Positions 23,331 through 36,600 are shown, counted from the stretch's first letter. The stretch is DNA of 64,000 nucleotides from Eublepharis macularius (GCF_028583425.1 NC_072799.1:90568217-90632216), one strand, 5' to 3'. Notes: generated from the letters alone by a model not told the origin. A program made the numbers and translations.

Positions 23331-23751
23331 GCCAGCCCCACCGTCCAGTGGGAGTCCAGGGGGCCATGTAAGGAGACTGGGGGCAACCCAGAGTGGGCTA
23401 GAGCGGACGGAGAGGGCCAAGACAGTGGGGACAGGCAGCCAGCAGCAGGTCAAGCTGAAACCTCACCAGCCAGGGAGGAGAAGCAGCCTCAGCAGCTCAG
23501 ATGGAAAGCAGTAACCTAGCCCAGGGGATGCTAGGAGCTAAGGAGCTCCAGGTGGAGCTGCCTGAGGCATTCTGTGGTAGGAGATGGACAGCCAGCTAGG
23601 GAGGCTCAGCTGTGCCTGCCTTCAGCCGTCAGCTCAGCCAGGGAGGCTGGGCAGCCAGCCAACGAGGCACAGGTGGACTAGCCCAGTGCTTCCAGCCAAA
23701 CGAGCACAGGTGCAGCTGCCTAGGCCAGCTAGGGCCATGGGTGGAATAAAA

Positions 23752-24018
23752 AATAATAATAATAACATTCGATTTATATACCGCCCTTCAGGACAACTTA
23801 ATGCCCACTCAGAGCGGTTTACAAAGTGTTATTATTACCCCACAACAATCACCCTGTGAGGTGGGTGGGGCTAAGAGAGCTCAAGAGAACTGTGACTCGC
23901 CCAAGGTCACCCAGCTGGCTTTGTGGAGGAGTGGGGAATCAAACCCGGCTCTCCAGATTAGAGTCCCGTGCTCTTAACCACTACACCAAACTGGCTCTAC
24001 ACCAAACTGGCTCTGGAA
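23752..24018 (-). mobile_element. tRNA-derived squamate SINE
   Basis: Reverse of the 923-1155 family: (AAT)n and AACATTCGATTTATATACCG at the left, GGGGAATCAAACCCGGCTCT (B-box) and ACCACTACACCAAACTGGCT at the right. The last ~20 bp (CTCTACACCAAACTGG) are duplicated in tandem. Confidence 0.8.
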
Positions 24019-24359
24019 GGCAGCAGGAGAGCGTGGTTAGCAGGTGGAGCATGGCTAGGCTGAAAGGATAAAAGGGAAGCACACCCACAGGTTGAGGTGG
24101 ATTGAGTAGGAGCTATGGAGTTGGAGTGGAGCAGAGAGGAGGCAAGGAGGAGAGTTGATGAAGGAGGAGATGGCGGAGATCAAAGGGGGTGAGTGGCACA
24201 GGTTGAGCAGGCCAGCGAGTGGACTGAGAGGGAGTCTGGGTGAGGTATACTGCCCCTCCTTCCACAAAGCAGGGTCCTGCAGCATCCCTGGCACCCCTCT
24301 GACGTCAGGGCTGGTCAGACTGGGGCCCCACCCAGTGGTGGCCGCTGCAAGCCCTGACA

Positions 24360-25390
24360 AGTATCATATCATGGACTTACTTTACCCACGATTAAACAAC
24401 TAGAAACAGTACACACTGAAACCATCTTTCATATGAAGGCTGAACTGATGCAGGATAAGGAAGATTTTTACAGACTTCTCATTGCCAGAAGGAAAATGGT
24501 ATTAAACCCTAACAAGATGAAAGCTTGGGTCCCAGCTTTAACGAGAGTGTAGGCCTTAAGGGAGAACCTGTTTGTACAACACTTACATTTCAAAAAATAA
24601 TTATAATCATAATCTCATTAAAAAGGATGCAACCTTGTGCTTCTCTCAATTTATATGATACATTTGATCAACTGAACTGCTGTTAACATTAATCTTACCT
24701 GTGTTGGTAGTTTTCAACAATTTCCAACCCAATCTGTTTCGTTCTGTGTAGTCCTTTCTACAATTAGTGTCTGGTTTCTTTTTCTTCCTTGAAACTGTAT
24801 TTTCAACAAATCCCAGTCCATTTTAAGAAAGGTGCAAACTGCAAATTTTGGACTATACCATCATGCCCTGAAATACCCACTCATACACACTATTCAATAT
24901 GAGGGTTCTAGAGAACTCAAAAGCTCGCTATTTAATGGTATTCGGTTCAAAAACAGGTATTACATTGCTGTTGCTTTTGGAACAATCCTTTTATATGCAA
25001 AATAAAAGGTACTGTAAAAACACTACAAAGGAGTGGTATACTGCTGTGTTGCTCTGATTATAAAATTTGACAAAAAATTATTCCAGAGACCATCACATCT
25101 AGTAATAAAATGCCATGCTTGTCATCGTTTGGTCTTCATTCTAATAAATATTCTTGAAAATACATGTATCCATAAGTAAAGGTATATAAATATTTCCTCT
25201 GACAAAAGTACAATACTGCCACTTTTATAATTCCATTTGATTTCAAACTCAGCCCAGTTTCCAGGTTAATCTCTGTAACTGTTGTGTTATTAATACAAGG
25301 TATTACATGGCTTTTGTTTTTGTTAAAGACCAACATTAAAAAATGGAAAACAGCGAACCAACCTTTGTCATTCTTACATTTCAGCACTGA
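24360..25390. other. No gene or recognised repeat
   Basis: AT-rich sequence with short frames only. Confidence 0.45.
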
Positions 25391-25394
25391 TTCT

Positions 25395-25815
25395 AGCAGT
25401 TGTCTCTGTCAGGTCTGTTGCCCACTGCCCCTCCATCTTGTTATTCAGTTTATGAGATTTTGCAATAGCCTCCTGCACCTGCTCCCTGTTGCTTTCCAGA
25501 TTCGGAGACGGGAGAGCCCTTATCTCGGATGGCTCGCTGCAGCGGCCTTGAGACAGCTCCTTCCATCCTGCTACTGATTGTGTTCGGCTGGGAGAGCCGG
25601 AGGGGTGGGGGGACATGTGAATGGGTTGATATAATGTACCCTGTGCTCAATGCGTCATTCTTAACAAGAGACCTGTGTACAGCCAGACGCCTTTAATTGC
25701 TTCTGTGTAACCTATGGACATATGTATGGCGAAGCCTATGATATCTCAATAAAGACCCATTTACTCAAGAGAGCTTGGATTTCTTGCTGCAAGGGTTGGG
25801 AGTCACCTTCAATGT
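25395..25815 (+). mobile_element. Possible LTR fragment
   Basis: ATCTCAATAAAGACCCATTT followed by GAGAGCTTGGATTTCTTGCT resembles an LTR poly(A)/U5 region. Ends are not defined and the family is unknown. Confidence 0.3.
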
Positions 25816-26344
25816 ATCCTGTCTTCCATCGACTGGCAGTCTCTGCAGTATGAGCTTCCAACCCACAATCCAACCTTTGACAAAACTGGGTTTTGAAATC
25901 AATGGGCTTAGACTGGAGTAACTCTTCTTAGCATTGCACTGCATGTCCATTTTCTTCTGGTTCATTGTAAAGTGGTGTGTGTCATTTTAAGTTTGCACAT
26001 CACATTTATTCCTTGCAGGTTATTTTCCCATTCGTTTTGGATATTTGCACTTTTTCACATGATGTGATAAACTGGAAAAGAAAGTGCCTATTAAGTAAGT
26101 CTCGCCTCTCAACAGAGTTTGATTGGTAATTCCTTTTTCAGTTGATAATCACTTGGATGATGACCCATGACAGGCAAAGAGCATATTGTTCCTTTGTGAT
26201 GTAGGGGCAAGTTTCGTGTGGAACCAGAAAGCTCGCATAATTTTCACCAACAAAACCAGTCCCAATAAAAGGCATGATCTTATTCAGTATTGCGTAAAAA
26301 ACTGGTAACAGCTTGTGTTGAGATAAAATTCATTTGTTTTGGAG

Positions 26345-26560
26345 CTGATCTGTAACTTAGCCCAGCTTAGCCTGAGCTTGTCAGAACTTGGCAATTAAGC
26401 AGAGTTGGGTTAGGGTCAATACTTGGATGGGATACCACAAAGGAGGACTGCGGTTACCACACGGAGAAAGGCAGTGGCAAAACAACTTCTGTTCCTCTCT
26501 TGTCTTGAACATCTCATGGCTGGGGCAATGGTGGGTCGGTTGAGACTCGAACAGCACATT
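26345..26560 (+). mobile_element. 5S-rRNA-like squamate SINE, diverged
   Basis: CCCAGCTTAGCCTGAGCTTG, AATTAAGCAGAGTTGGGTTA and ACTTGGATGGGATACCAC track a 5S rRNA head; the body GGCAGTGGCAAAACAACTTC follows. Confidence 0.6.
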
Positions 26561-26688
26561 CTTCTTCTTCTACCAACGTAACAGTCCCTATCAGATCCTA
26601 AAATTGTAAACGCTATCTTGTACAAAATGTTGAAAACCAGACCAGTTGTTGAATTCACTTAAAATCATTAAAATTCAAAGGAGCTTCT

Positions 26689-27180
26689 TGTCGGGGTCAT
26701 GGCCTCAGCCATAAGCTATACTTTACAAGCTTCATGGTCTAGCAGCCCCTGCCATACTTTAGGGACTTAATGTTAACTATTATGCTGGGACTTGACATGC
26801 TGTGTAAAATCTTGTGTGTAAAAGATCCTGTTAGCTGACATGGCAGAGACTGTTATCTGACTATGTTGAACTTTTAGCAAGAAAAGAGCCGTTGCCATAG
26901 CTACATAACCTTGACTTTATAAAAACATTGTTTGCTTTCCTGTAGATATCTACTGTAGCTAGATTCCTTCCCATCAGCTGTAGACAGATTCGCTGTAGAT
27001 AAAAAGGGGGAACAAGGCTGTGCTTAAACGTCTATATATGCTGGGTATTGAGAGCCAGACTTTATTCCTAACAAAGAACGTTTTGGGATGCTGAACTGGG
27101 GATCATCAATAAATCTTTAACTCACGCAGTCTTGGACTCTTGCAGTGAAGTTATTGATAGTCAACTGGCAGACCCTCACA
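26689..27180 (+). mobile_element. Solo LTR fossil
   Basis: TGTCGGGGTC to ACCCTCACA, 492 bp, with a TATATATGC promoter-like region, CAATAAATC poly(A) signal and GGACTCTTGCAGTGAAGT. Flanks CTTCT and CGTCT match in four of five bases. No internal region present. ERV family not assigned. Confidence 0.65.
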
Positions 27181-27400
27181 CGTCTTCAAAATAGCAGGCA
27201 TCCTCAGTAGTAAACACGTTTGAAAAATCAGATGAGAGTTGATTAAAACATACGAGATCAAAACCATCTGTACCAAAGCAGGATGACGCATAAGAGCAAA
27301 GAACTAATTTTCCATCAGATGAGCAACACCAGGCCATGCCAACACTCTTTAATTTCTGAAGCTGCCTCATACGCAGTCAGCACCTCGGATGATCAAAGTC
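27176..27400 (-). pseudogene. Coding-like fragment, unrecognised protein
   Basis: A minus-strand frame reads LKSVGMAWCCSSDGKLVLC, SSCFGTDGFDLVCFNQLSSD and VFTTEDACYFEDV. The residue pattern (SSDGKLVL, FGTDGFDL) looks like a beta-propeller-type protein rather than random translation, but I cannot name it. An in-frame TGA lies upstream of the ATG (near 27385), and the solo LTR ends right at its 3' side. It may be a processed pseudogene piece. Confidence 0.35.
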
Positions 27401-27419
27401 AACATTTTTCTTTACAGGT

Positions 27420-28200
27420 GCACAGAGGTTCTTCAGGTCACCTGCTTCCTGATTGCTAATAAGTTAGACTTGTAAAGATTTTTAATATTCCTTTTATTAT
27501 AAGGGTTTATACTCTTTCATAATTTCATATACATATTCTTAGAATGAATTAATAGTGCTTGCAAACGCCCCCCCCCTTCTCTTTCTCCGTTCCATCTTTG
27601 CCGAAAGTTGCTTCAGAACAGCATAACTGGCCGAAATTGTTTCTCTTTTCTCAGTTGCCTAAGGAACTTAGATAAGGCCACACTTTCTTTAGGCTATTGT
27701 CTCATGAGAAGGAAGAAAAAGATACAAGAGCACATTCACTGTATCCATAACTTTTGATTCTAAGGTCTGGAAGTCGGCAAGAAGTGAGAAATTCAGAGTC
27801 AGCAAAGGATAGTGACCAAATAAGGGGAATAGAAAGTTACATTGATAGATGCAAAATCGCGAGATTAGCTAAAAGAACCGAGTAGTAGCCAAAGGAACTG
27901 TAGAGATCAGCTGTATGTAATGACCAATTGCAAATTGTTCAGCAGGTAGTTCCTTTTGTACAAAAAAAATCTTTAAAACTGCTTGTAAGCTTTATGTTCT
28001 TTGGTACTCATGGCTCCTTGGAAAGTTGGGTACCCATACTGCAATATTCAATACAGTAATTGAAAGAAGCACTTGTCTGTCTCCTCCTTTTGCTTTGAAA
28101 AATCTGGGTAAGGGAAGAAGGGCACCATAACACTTCATCACCATGTTGCCTTACGTACTATCTGTTGCTCTAAATATGTGCTCCTCTGAGCTACCTGTGC
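27420..28200. other. No gene or recognised repeat
   Basis: AT-rich sequence between the coding-like fragment and the LINE tail; a run of C at about 27566-27575. Confidence 0.45.
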
Positions 28201-28204
28201 TTCA

Positions 28205-28410
28205 TGTTGTGTAATGTCAGTCCTAGAATGGTTTATGTTCTGTTTCGATATTTCTTCAAATCTGTATTGGATTCTTGCTGATGCTGTCTTTGTAAACTTG
28301 CATTTATTTACCCTTTGGCATTGTTTATGGAAATGTCCTTCACACTGTGTAATTTGCCTTGAGTCTCAGGGAGAAAGGCGGACTATAAAACAAACAAACA
28401 AACAAACATT
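28205..28410 (+). mobile_element. LINE (CR1/L2-group) 3' end
   Basis: Ends with TTGCCTTGAGTCTCAGGGAG and AAAGGCGGACTATAAAAC followed by a (CAAA)n tail; closely related to the copy at 32.0-32.6 kb. Confidence 0.65.
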
Positions 28411-28504
28411 AATTTGCGATGTCAGTGATCAAACCTGTAACTTTCTGCATACAAAGCGTAGTGCTGTGACCCCTGAGCCATACCCCTTTGGGAAAGGGCT
28501 TGTT

Positions 28505-29720
28505 CTTGGGTTGCCTGCTGCAGGTAAGGAAATTCCTGGAGATTTGAGTGGTGGAACTGGAGAGGGTAGGGCTTGAGGAGGAGAGAGACCCCAGCTAGGT
28601 ATAATGTCATAGATGCCACCCTCTAAAGCAGCCATTTTCTCCAGGGGAACTCATCTCTGTGGCCTGGAGCCTAATTGCAATTCTGGGAGATCTCCAGCCA
28701 CCACCTGGAGGTTAGAGAACAAAAAGGGCACCCCCAGGAAAAAAGAACGATTCAAAGGACAAGAATCCGGGGAACTATAACAGTAAACTATCAAGAACAA
28801 TTAATATATATATTTTTACATGTACAAAGTGCTAAAGTGCAAGTGTATACAGAATCAATACAAAGTGCATGAGTTACAAGCATTCAGGGGTCAATAAATA
28901 ATTAGTCACAACAATTCAATATATAGTGTCAACTGGTGGACAGAGAGTACGCAGAGGTGGAAGAAAAGCGTCCTGCTTGAGCTGGAAATCAGTCCATTAG
29001 TCCATAGGTCCACAGATAGGATAGGACGGGCCCTAAGGCACTGCTAGCCGACGGGCTTCTGCGCAATTTTCCGTTCCCGTTTCGGTGTTTCTTCTTCTAG
29101 GGCTAGTTTTAATGGACTGTTATAAAAATTATCATATAAAAATTAAAAATGTATATATTCCAATAAATTGCTTACTATGCCTGATGTAATGTGTAGTCAT
29201 TTTACTTACACTCCGTAGGCGTCTCTCTCCTCACACCACACTCAGTTGGAAGCACAATGAAGCCGACAGACACAGCAAATCAAAGACACACCCCATGTTT
29301 AGAGTAACTTGCCTTGGGTCACCTCATTAACACAATTTAGAGCTGCTAGTCGAGGCTATATGGGGGGGGGGTCGAGGCTATATTGCGCAGAAGCCGTCGG
29401 CTAGCAGTGCCTTAGGGCCCATCCTATCCTATCTGTGGACCTATGGACTAATGGACTGATTTCCAGCTCAAGCAGGACGCTTTTCTTCCACCTCTGCGTA
29501 CTCTGTCCACCAGTTGACACTATATATTGAATTGTTGTGACTAATTATTTACTGACAGACTACCCCTGAATGCTTGTAACTCATGCACTTTGTATTGATT
29601 CTGTATACACTTGCACTTTAGCACTTTGCACATGTAAAAATATATAAATTGTTCTTGATAGTTAACTGTTATAGTTTCCTGGATTCTTGTCCTTTGAACC
29701 ACCTGGAGGTTGGCAACGCA
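28505..29720. mobile_element. hAT-like MITE split by a foldback insertion
   Basis: GGGTTGCCTGCTGCAGG.. through CTCCAGCCACCACCTGGAGG (28505-28713), resuming at 29698-29720 with ACCTGGAGGTTGGCAAC. The element between is a separate entry. Confidence 0.7.
28714..29697. mobile_element. Foldback insertion with 14-bp duplication, probably PLE-derived
   Basis: Flanked by exact 14-bp duplications ACCACCTGGAGGTT (28700-28713 and 29698-29711). Inverted arms of about 320 bp (about 28745-29076 and 29382-29697) surround a unique loop of about 305 bp; a roughly 30-bp extension occurs only at the left end. Duplication length, inverted layout and one-sided extension match the 5.8-kb PLE. Read on the - strand, the loop edge carries GAAGA and CGAAACGGG, like that PLE. 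No coding sequence is recognised. It sits inside a hAT-like MITE. Confidence 0.7.
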
Positions 29721-29949
29721 CTCCACACCCTTAAATTTTACAGCTATTGGTATGAAATTTTACGTATAAGTAATTAAGGAGAGGGAGAGGAGAAACATCC
29801 GATAAGCTAGTTGTTTTGCCACATACTTTGAATATACTTTTTCTGCTGTAGTTCAAATTTAGTATTTTCTATAAGTTTCTGTGCACTTTCTATTGCTATT
29901 TGTGTTTTTCTCTTCAATTAAAATAAAAAAAATTTTTTTTACAGCTTAA

Positions 29950-30640
29950 AACCACAGAATAACTGGAAGCCACGAGGACCGAACCAAGAACTTCCAGCCT
30001 GTCCAGCAAATTCGCGTCCCTCTTTGCTTTTCCATGGCAACCGGGGAAGGCGGACGTGGGAGAGAGACGCCGAACCCGACCTGAAGATAGCAGCTTCCGA
30101 CGTTGCGCCTGCGCTCTGCTTCATTCACCTAACAGGAGGGAGCGAGGGCGGAATACATCTTCTCTACGGCTGCGCGGGGGAGGGGGGAGGGATTGAGAGA
30201 GAGAGAGAGAGAGACCGCGCGCGCGCAAGCAAAAACACGGTCACGTGATTCATCTACCCCGCTTTCTCTCGCCTGCGGCCTCACGGGCGGATATGCGCAT
30301 GCGCGCGAGGGGGAAAAGAGGGCGGGCCAAGGAAAAAAAACCGAAACATGAAGCGGCTAGAGAAATTGCCGGCTGAGGAAACGTTGAAGGTGAGGGGAGA
30401 GGAAAGGGAGCGACGCTTCGCCCCGCCAGCCCTTTGTGTGTGCTGGCGAGGGGAAGGCAGTCGCCCCCACGGGCGGGGTGGGTGCGCGGGCCGAGCGGCC
30501 CATTTCGCAGGCCCCCTTGCCTCGAGCTCGGTGCGGAGAGAAGGCGTTTGCCTCGTTTTGTCCCCGTTCCTTTCCCGTAGTTGAATTGGTCGGCGGCCCA
30601 ACGGTGAGAATTGCCTGGCTGGGTCCGGCCAAAATGCCCC
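29950..30640 (+). promoter_or_regulatory. COMMD8: CpG-island promoter of COMMD8
   Basis: A region visibly dense in CpG surrounds exon 1, while flanks are AT-rich. It contains the E-box/CLEAR-like GTCACGTGAT at 30240-30249 (USF/TFE family site), an NRF1-type palindrome TGCGCATGCGCG at 30294-30305, and a (GA)n tract near 30195-30214. No TATA box stands out, as expected for a CpG promoter. Long ORFs on both strands here are composition artefacts. Confidence 0.75.
30348..30389 (+). CDS. COMMD8: COMMD8 coding exon 1
   Basis: Encodes [14 protein letters not shown] (14 codons) and is followed by the donor GTGAGG at 30390. It sits in a CpG-dense region as expected for a housekeeping first exon. It is too short to stand out as an ORF and is recognised by matching the human N-terminal LQKLPAE region and by exact phase with exon 2. 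Confidence 0.88.
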
Positions 30641-33600
30641 CTGGCCAAGGTTTTGACTTTTAGTTTCTGGGATAGGTGGGATTACTTGGGATTACAGCTG
30701 ATCTCCAGACCGCAGACATCCGCGCCCGCGGAGAAAAGGCCTGCCAGGAGGGTGGACCCCGTGGCATAATACCCTGCTGAGGTCCCTCCCCAAACCCCTC
30801 TTCCCCCAAGGCCCAGCCCCCCAAATCTTCAAGCATTTCCCCGCCTGCGGATTTTTAAAAAAAAATTATGTCATTTATAGTCCACCTTTCTCACTGAGGC
30901 TCAAGGAAGATTACACAGTGTGAGTCAGTAGCAAGGACTTTTCCATGTACAATGCCATAGGGTAAATAGATGCAAGCAGGGCTTTTTTTCTAGGAAAAGA
31001 GGTGGTGGAACTCAGTGGGCTGCCCTTGGAGAAAATGGTCACATGGCTGGTGGCCCCGCCCCCTGATCTCCAGGCAGAGGGGAGTTGAGATTGCCCCCCC
31101 CCCGCACCGCTCAGCAGCATGAAGGGCAATCTCAACTCCCCTCTGTCTGGAGATCAGGGGGCGGGGCCACCAGCCATGTGACCATTTTCAAGCGGTTCCG
31201 GAACTCCGTTCCACTGCGTTGCTGCTGAAAAAAAGCCCTGGATGCAAGTTTACAAAGACGTAACATTAGCAGGAATCCAATACAGAGTTGAGGAAATGCT
31301 GAAACAGAACAGAAGCAATTCTAGGGCTGACATTGGACAACATTAAGCACAGGCAGCTCATAGGAGCATATATATATATAAGACAGCAGGTAGTACGTAA
31401 GACAACACAATGATCCTCAACTCTTTAGCGGAGCATCTGAGACCTCAGTAGTAGAAATGCTGAATGAATCCTTTGCACTTGCCTTCCCTGTGAAAGATAT
31501 GGCAGTTGACCATATCAGAATTGCGATTTTCAGGAATGGTGTCAAATAACAGTGACAAAGTGATGTTCTAGTGCAAATTGACAAATTAAACTACTGACTC
31601 ACTGGCTGTGGATTGCATACACCCAGAGGTTCTTAAAAGTGTGGAATTGTGGATCTTTTAAGAATAATATGCAACTTGTACCTAAAATCAGTCCACTGTC
31701 AAAAGATTTGAAAATAGCAAATATAAAGCTAATTTTATGAAAAGGTATTCCAAGGAAATTACAGGCTGGTTAGTTTGCTATCTATTCCAGCTATATTGAT
31801 GGAAACACTTACTAAAAATGGAACTCAGCTTATTTAGTTATTATACTCTGCTTTTCTCAGTGAGGCTCAAGGTAGAGTGCACATACAGAGAAACAAGTCC
31901 TCCTGAGGAAGAGTCACTATGAGTTCTGCAAAGGGAATTTCTCTGAGTGTCAGTTTTATGACTGCTGAGATGCTTGAGAGGATATTCTTATATTTGAAAC
32001 AGATGTCCACAATGTCATTTGATGTACTATGAAAAGAATGCTGCTAGTGATTTCTCTGACCTAGAGTTAGATTGCACACGGGTGAAATCAACAGCAGTCC
32101 GTACATGGGCTTTCTCTGTGGTGGCCCCTATCCTGTGGAGTGACCTGCCTGAGAAGGTAAGGAGAGCCCCCACTCTCCTGGCTTTCCACAAACGATGCAA
32201 AACCAAACCATTCAGAAAGGCTTTTTACTCAAATGGCAGGGCTGTATTGTTGGGATGGGGTCTCACTTCATCACTATATTGCCTTACATATTATCTGTTG
32301 TTTTAAATATGTACTCCTATGTACCACCTATGCTCCACGTTGTCTAATGTCAGTCTTAGAACTGATTATGTTCTGTTTCAGTATTTTTTCTACTCTGTAT
32401 TAGATTCTTGCTAATTCTATGTCTTTTAAACTTGTATCTATTTACCCTGTGGCATTGTTTATGAAAATGTCCTTGATACTGTATTGAAATGTACTTGATA
32501 CTGATTGTACTAATCTCATACTGATTGTACTACTCTCATACTGTGTAATCCGCCTTGAGTGTCAGTGAGAAAGGTGGACTATAAATGACAAATAAATAAA
32601 TAAATAAATTAACAGACCTGTGAGTCCTGACCCAAAAGTGGGTAGTGAAGCATTTGGAAGTGGGTCACAGTCTCTTATAGGCTAATGATGGCTATTCTCT
32701 ACCCCTCCTTGCCCATGTGCTCAGCTGAATTCATGCTGAACCTCTGAAGCTGAGGAGGAAGTGAGGCACTCCAAGCCAAACAGCAAGCCAAGAAGCAGTC
32801 CCTCCAATCAAGGCTGCAGCTGTGCTTGCCCGGGAAAGCAGCACTATCCCTTCCCGTGTAACACAGCAGCTGCCAGCTCCATTGTCCTTCTCTGTCTTTC
32901 CCTCCTTTTAAACAGCAGCTCCTGCAAGGATGTACTAAAAAAACCCCAAATACCGATTGGGAACAATGGGAGATGCCTGAAGGCCTATTGAATATAATGG
33001 GAGCCAGGAATGCCAATTTACTTGCATGGGCTCCATTGAAATACATAATTACACCACACAAAAGTTTTTAAAAAATTAATGAAGAGATTTTGAGAAACCA
33101 GCTCTGGGTCTGGAATGACAGCTCTCAGAATGGAATGCGGACACCTGGGAGTGGCATAAGTGTTCTGGGCCTGGATTGACAGCCCCTGGAAGTGAGGTCA
33201 GTGCTCCAGGAAAGGAAGGACAGCCCTCGGAGTGCAATTATGGTTCTCTGCAACTGGAATCACAAGCCTTGGAAGTGGAATGAAATACTCAACATTGAAA
33301 TTAATATTTCTGAGGTTGTGCAAAGTTCCCTGAAGCACCTCTGCCTCATTAGGTTACCCTGCTTGTCAGCTGTTCTGTTTCCTTCTAGGGTCATGAAGTC
33401 GGTATCAGCCGCCTTGTTATGCACTGTTTTTATAGATATAATTTTTAAAAACAAAGTAATAAAAGGACTACAGAAAGAAAAAAAGGAATTGCATTACATA
33501 AATTATAGATCAGAAATAATTATATAGAGAGTATATAAGACAAAAATGTTTTTCCCCAACATCCCCTTCATTATACTTTTTAAGACACTGGCTATAAAAT

Positions 33601-36600
33601 ACATTGGTACTTACTTGTTTTGGGTACATTTATATTCAACATTTTAGGTTTCTGCACTGTTGACAAGTACAAATCTTTGTTGTCTCCCTCTCAATTTTCT
33701 TCCATAAAGCCTAGCAGTGTCCAACTCTCTTTCGTCCTATCTTCCATGTTCCTGTTACGCAAGGACTGTCATTCTAGTCCCAGAGTGCTGATGCCAGTTC
33801 TGGAATTGTCATTCGTAATCGCAGTACACTTACTCTGCTCTCAGGGACTGTCATTCCACTCTGGGAGCTGTCATTTCATTCCCAGAGCAGTGTATATGGT
33901 CCCAGGGACCGTCATTCTACTCTGGGGGCTGTCATTCCAGGCCCAGAGCAGGTTCCTCAAGATCCATTCTGCATTTTCCTCACAGCTTTTGTGTGTTGTA
34001 ATTAAGGATCCCGTGCAAGTCAGTTGGCGTTCCTAGCTCTCATTATATCCAATCACATCCAATGGATGCAGGCATCTTCCATTATTCCCAATGAACACTC
34101 TTGTCATTTGTTTTAGTACATCCCATTTCTGCTGCAGCAAAACAGAAATGTGCCACTGAAGTTAAATGGAATGTGGAGTGAGGGGAATTCTTTAATTTTA
34201 AAACAATATTGAAAGAAAGAAGTGCTTCAGGTTTGGAATCTTGACTCTTTCTGCTAAATAGCAACTCAAGTAAACCTCAGCCTCCTTTCCATGTTTTGTT
34301 TTGTTTTCTCGATCTCAACTTTAGAAGGGTCTCTTCCACACAGGGCTTTTTCATGTTCTAGCCCCATACTGCATCAATTTCTCTCCAGCGTTCGGCACAC
34401 ACAGTCAGAATACCCCAATTCAGTCTCCAAACTGCTTCCCAAACTTTTTTGCATTCCACACACAGACAGGCTGCATCTGTTGTAGAATTGATCTTTTCTG
34501 GCTTTTCTGCAACTTTTCTCCCTAAATTTTTTCCAGCAAAGTCATACTAGGGTTCTTTTTGAAGTGCAGGACGCTTTCTTTGGTGTGAAGCCTGCCTTGC
34601 CCTTCCCGTCATTCCCCATTCATTCACGAAGCAGAGTGAAATATCTTCACCCTGCACTATAGGTGTGTCAGCACCCCACAAGATCCTTCAATTTTTAAAT
34701 TATTTTCTCCTTAATACTTAGTTTATTACGTATACTCCGATTAATACGTAATCTACCGTGAGTCTCATGAGAAAGGCAGACTATAAATAATATAAATAAA
34801 TAAATAGTTTGGGAATGATGGAAGTATTCATTTGAAACTGTCCAGTATTGAAAAGCTGATGTGCATAGATCCAGGTGGGAGTTTGTATGAAACATTTGTA
34901 ACTGTACAGCTTCCTAATGTGAGCACTACTACTTAAAAAAAAAAGAATGACCCCTGTTGTTACAGTCAATGGAACTGACAGCCTCCTAAAGCTTTATCTC
35001 TTCTTATCTCTTCCAGTTCCTCCACCAAGTAGTTGATGGTGTTTGTGGCCGGGCGTATCCTCGTTACCAAGACTATAACACTGTTTGGAATTTGACAGAA
35101 TGGATGGAAGTTTTAGAACAGGTGGCCACATATTTCAAATCCACAGTTGGCAAAAATCTCTCAGATGAAGAGGTACGAGATGTAAAGAAAGTATGTGATT
35201 TTTATGGGGCTCAGCTGAAACCAATTTTTCAACAGCAACTTCTGATAGCAGAAAAGCTATAAGGTACTTGATTCATCTCCAGCAGGCATCCTGTATATGT
35301 TGACAGCGCTGGGTTCTGTGTGTAACTTTAAGTTACTGGATATTGTAAACCAGTATTAGTATATTGTCAAAATTACTTTTATCATCTATAGTTTAAAATG
35401 TATTGCTTATTTAAATTACCACCGTTGATAGCATTATTGAATTGGAAGTCTTTTTTCCTCAGGAAAATATTAACATGCAGGCAAATCTGTTTGAACGTCC
35501 TGTTTTTCCTGAGCATTAGTTCTGTTGGCTCATCTCGGATCTTAAAAGGAAGTTGGATTTCCTTCTAACTACTGCCAGCCATCCGTATAGGCTGGGTTGG
35601 GTGGGGTTACACATTTTCCCCCCTTTTACTGAAGGCTTAATTGAGTTTGTAAGATGTCTCTTAAACATGCTGTTATGTTAGAAAATCCAGTTTGAGCACA
35701 ATCCATTGTGAAGTTCTCCCTGTGCAAGCTGGTTAAAAATGAATGGGAGCAGATAAAAGGGGCTTTTACAGAAGGACTTTACCATGGATTCTGCCTTTTG
35801 TCTTTTCCTGTTAAACACTGCCTAACTTTAAAATGCCACATGATTGAGAGATAGGGAAAGTCATGGTCCATTTTTCCTTTCACAGTAAGTAAATGCGAAA
35901 AATTGCCCGTGAAATTTAGGAAGTCCTATGGATTTTGGTGAGAGACCTAAATATATTCTGAATTCTCACCTATTGAAATCAGCAGGACTGAAATGTATTT
36001 GACTTTGGTTAGTTCATGTCTGTGGTGTCTAACCATAAGCCAGCAGCTTGAAACTGAGTACATACACATTCTCCTATAGCGTTAGAGATGCTCAGAATCC
36101 TTAAATATAAAAGGCAAACTGTGTTGCCGACAACGCACATTTTATCCTGGTGCGCCTGTGCAGACACACCAGGATAAAAAGTGCATCGTAGCCAATACGG
36201 CCACCAGAGGGTGCAATGATGGGGCAGCCAGGCAAGCCGGCTTGGACACTGCTGGGCTCTGTGGAAGAAAACTGAGAAGGAAACATCCAAGACACATACT
36301 TGTCAACTGCACAGAGTGATGTGGCTGATACCAACTTCATAACCCTAGAAGGAAACTTAACTAACAAGCAGGGTAATTTATTATTATTCATGTTGTTATT
36401 CATAATCTGCCTTTCTCACTGAAATCCAAGGTGGATTACATATAATCAATAACTAGGCCATTCATAGAAGAAAAATAAAATACAATCAACAATTAGAACA
36501 TTAAATGAAAACAGATACAAATAGGGTATGGTAGGCTCAAATTTGAAAACTCTCATAAAGGCCAACACAGATGAGAAGGGTTTCTGAATTAAAGCTTGAA

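Noticed and set aside
22993-23519. Overlapping frames of 173 and 165 codons
   Set aside because: Two frames stay open across a GA-rich minisatellite; no recognisable protein.
26345-26560. 5S rRNA gene
   Set aside because: The 5S-like part is diverged and fused to a SINE body, as are the copies at 9.5, 51.4 and 55.8 kb; not functional 5S genes.
30024-30663. Several ORFs around COMMD8 exon 1
   Set aside because: CpG-island composition artefacts overlapping the promoter and exon 1; only the 14-codon exon with a proper donor is supported.
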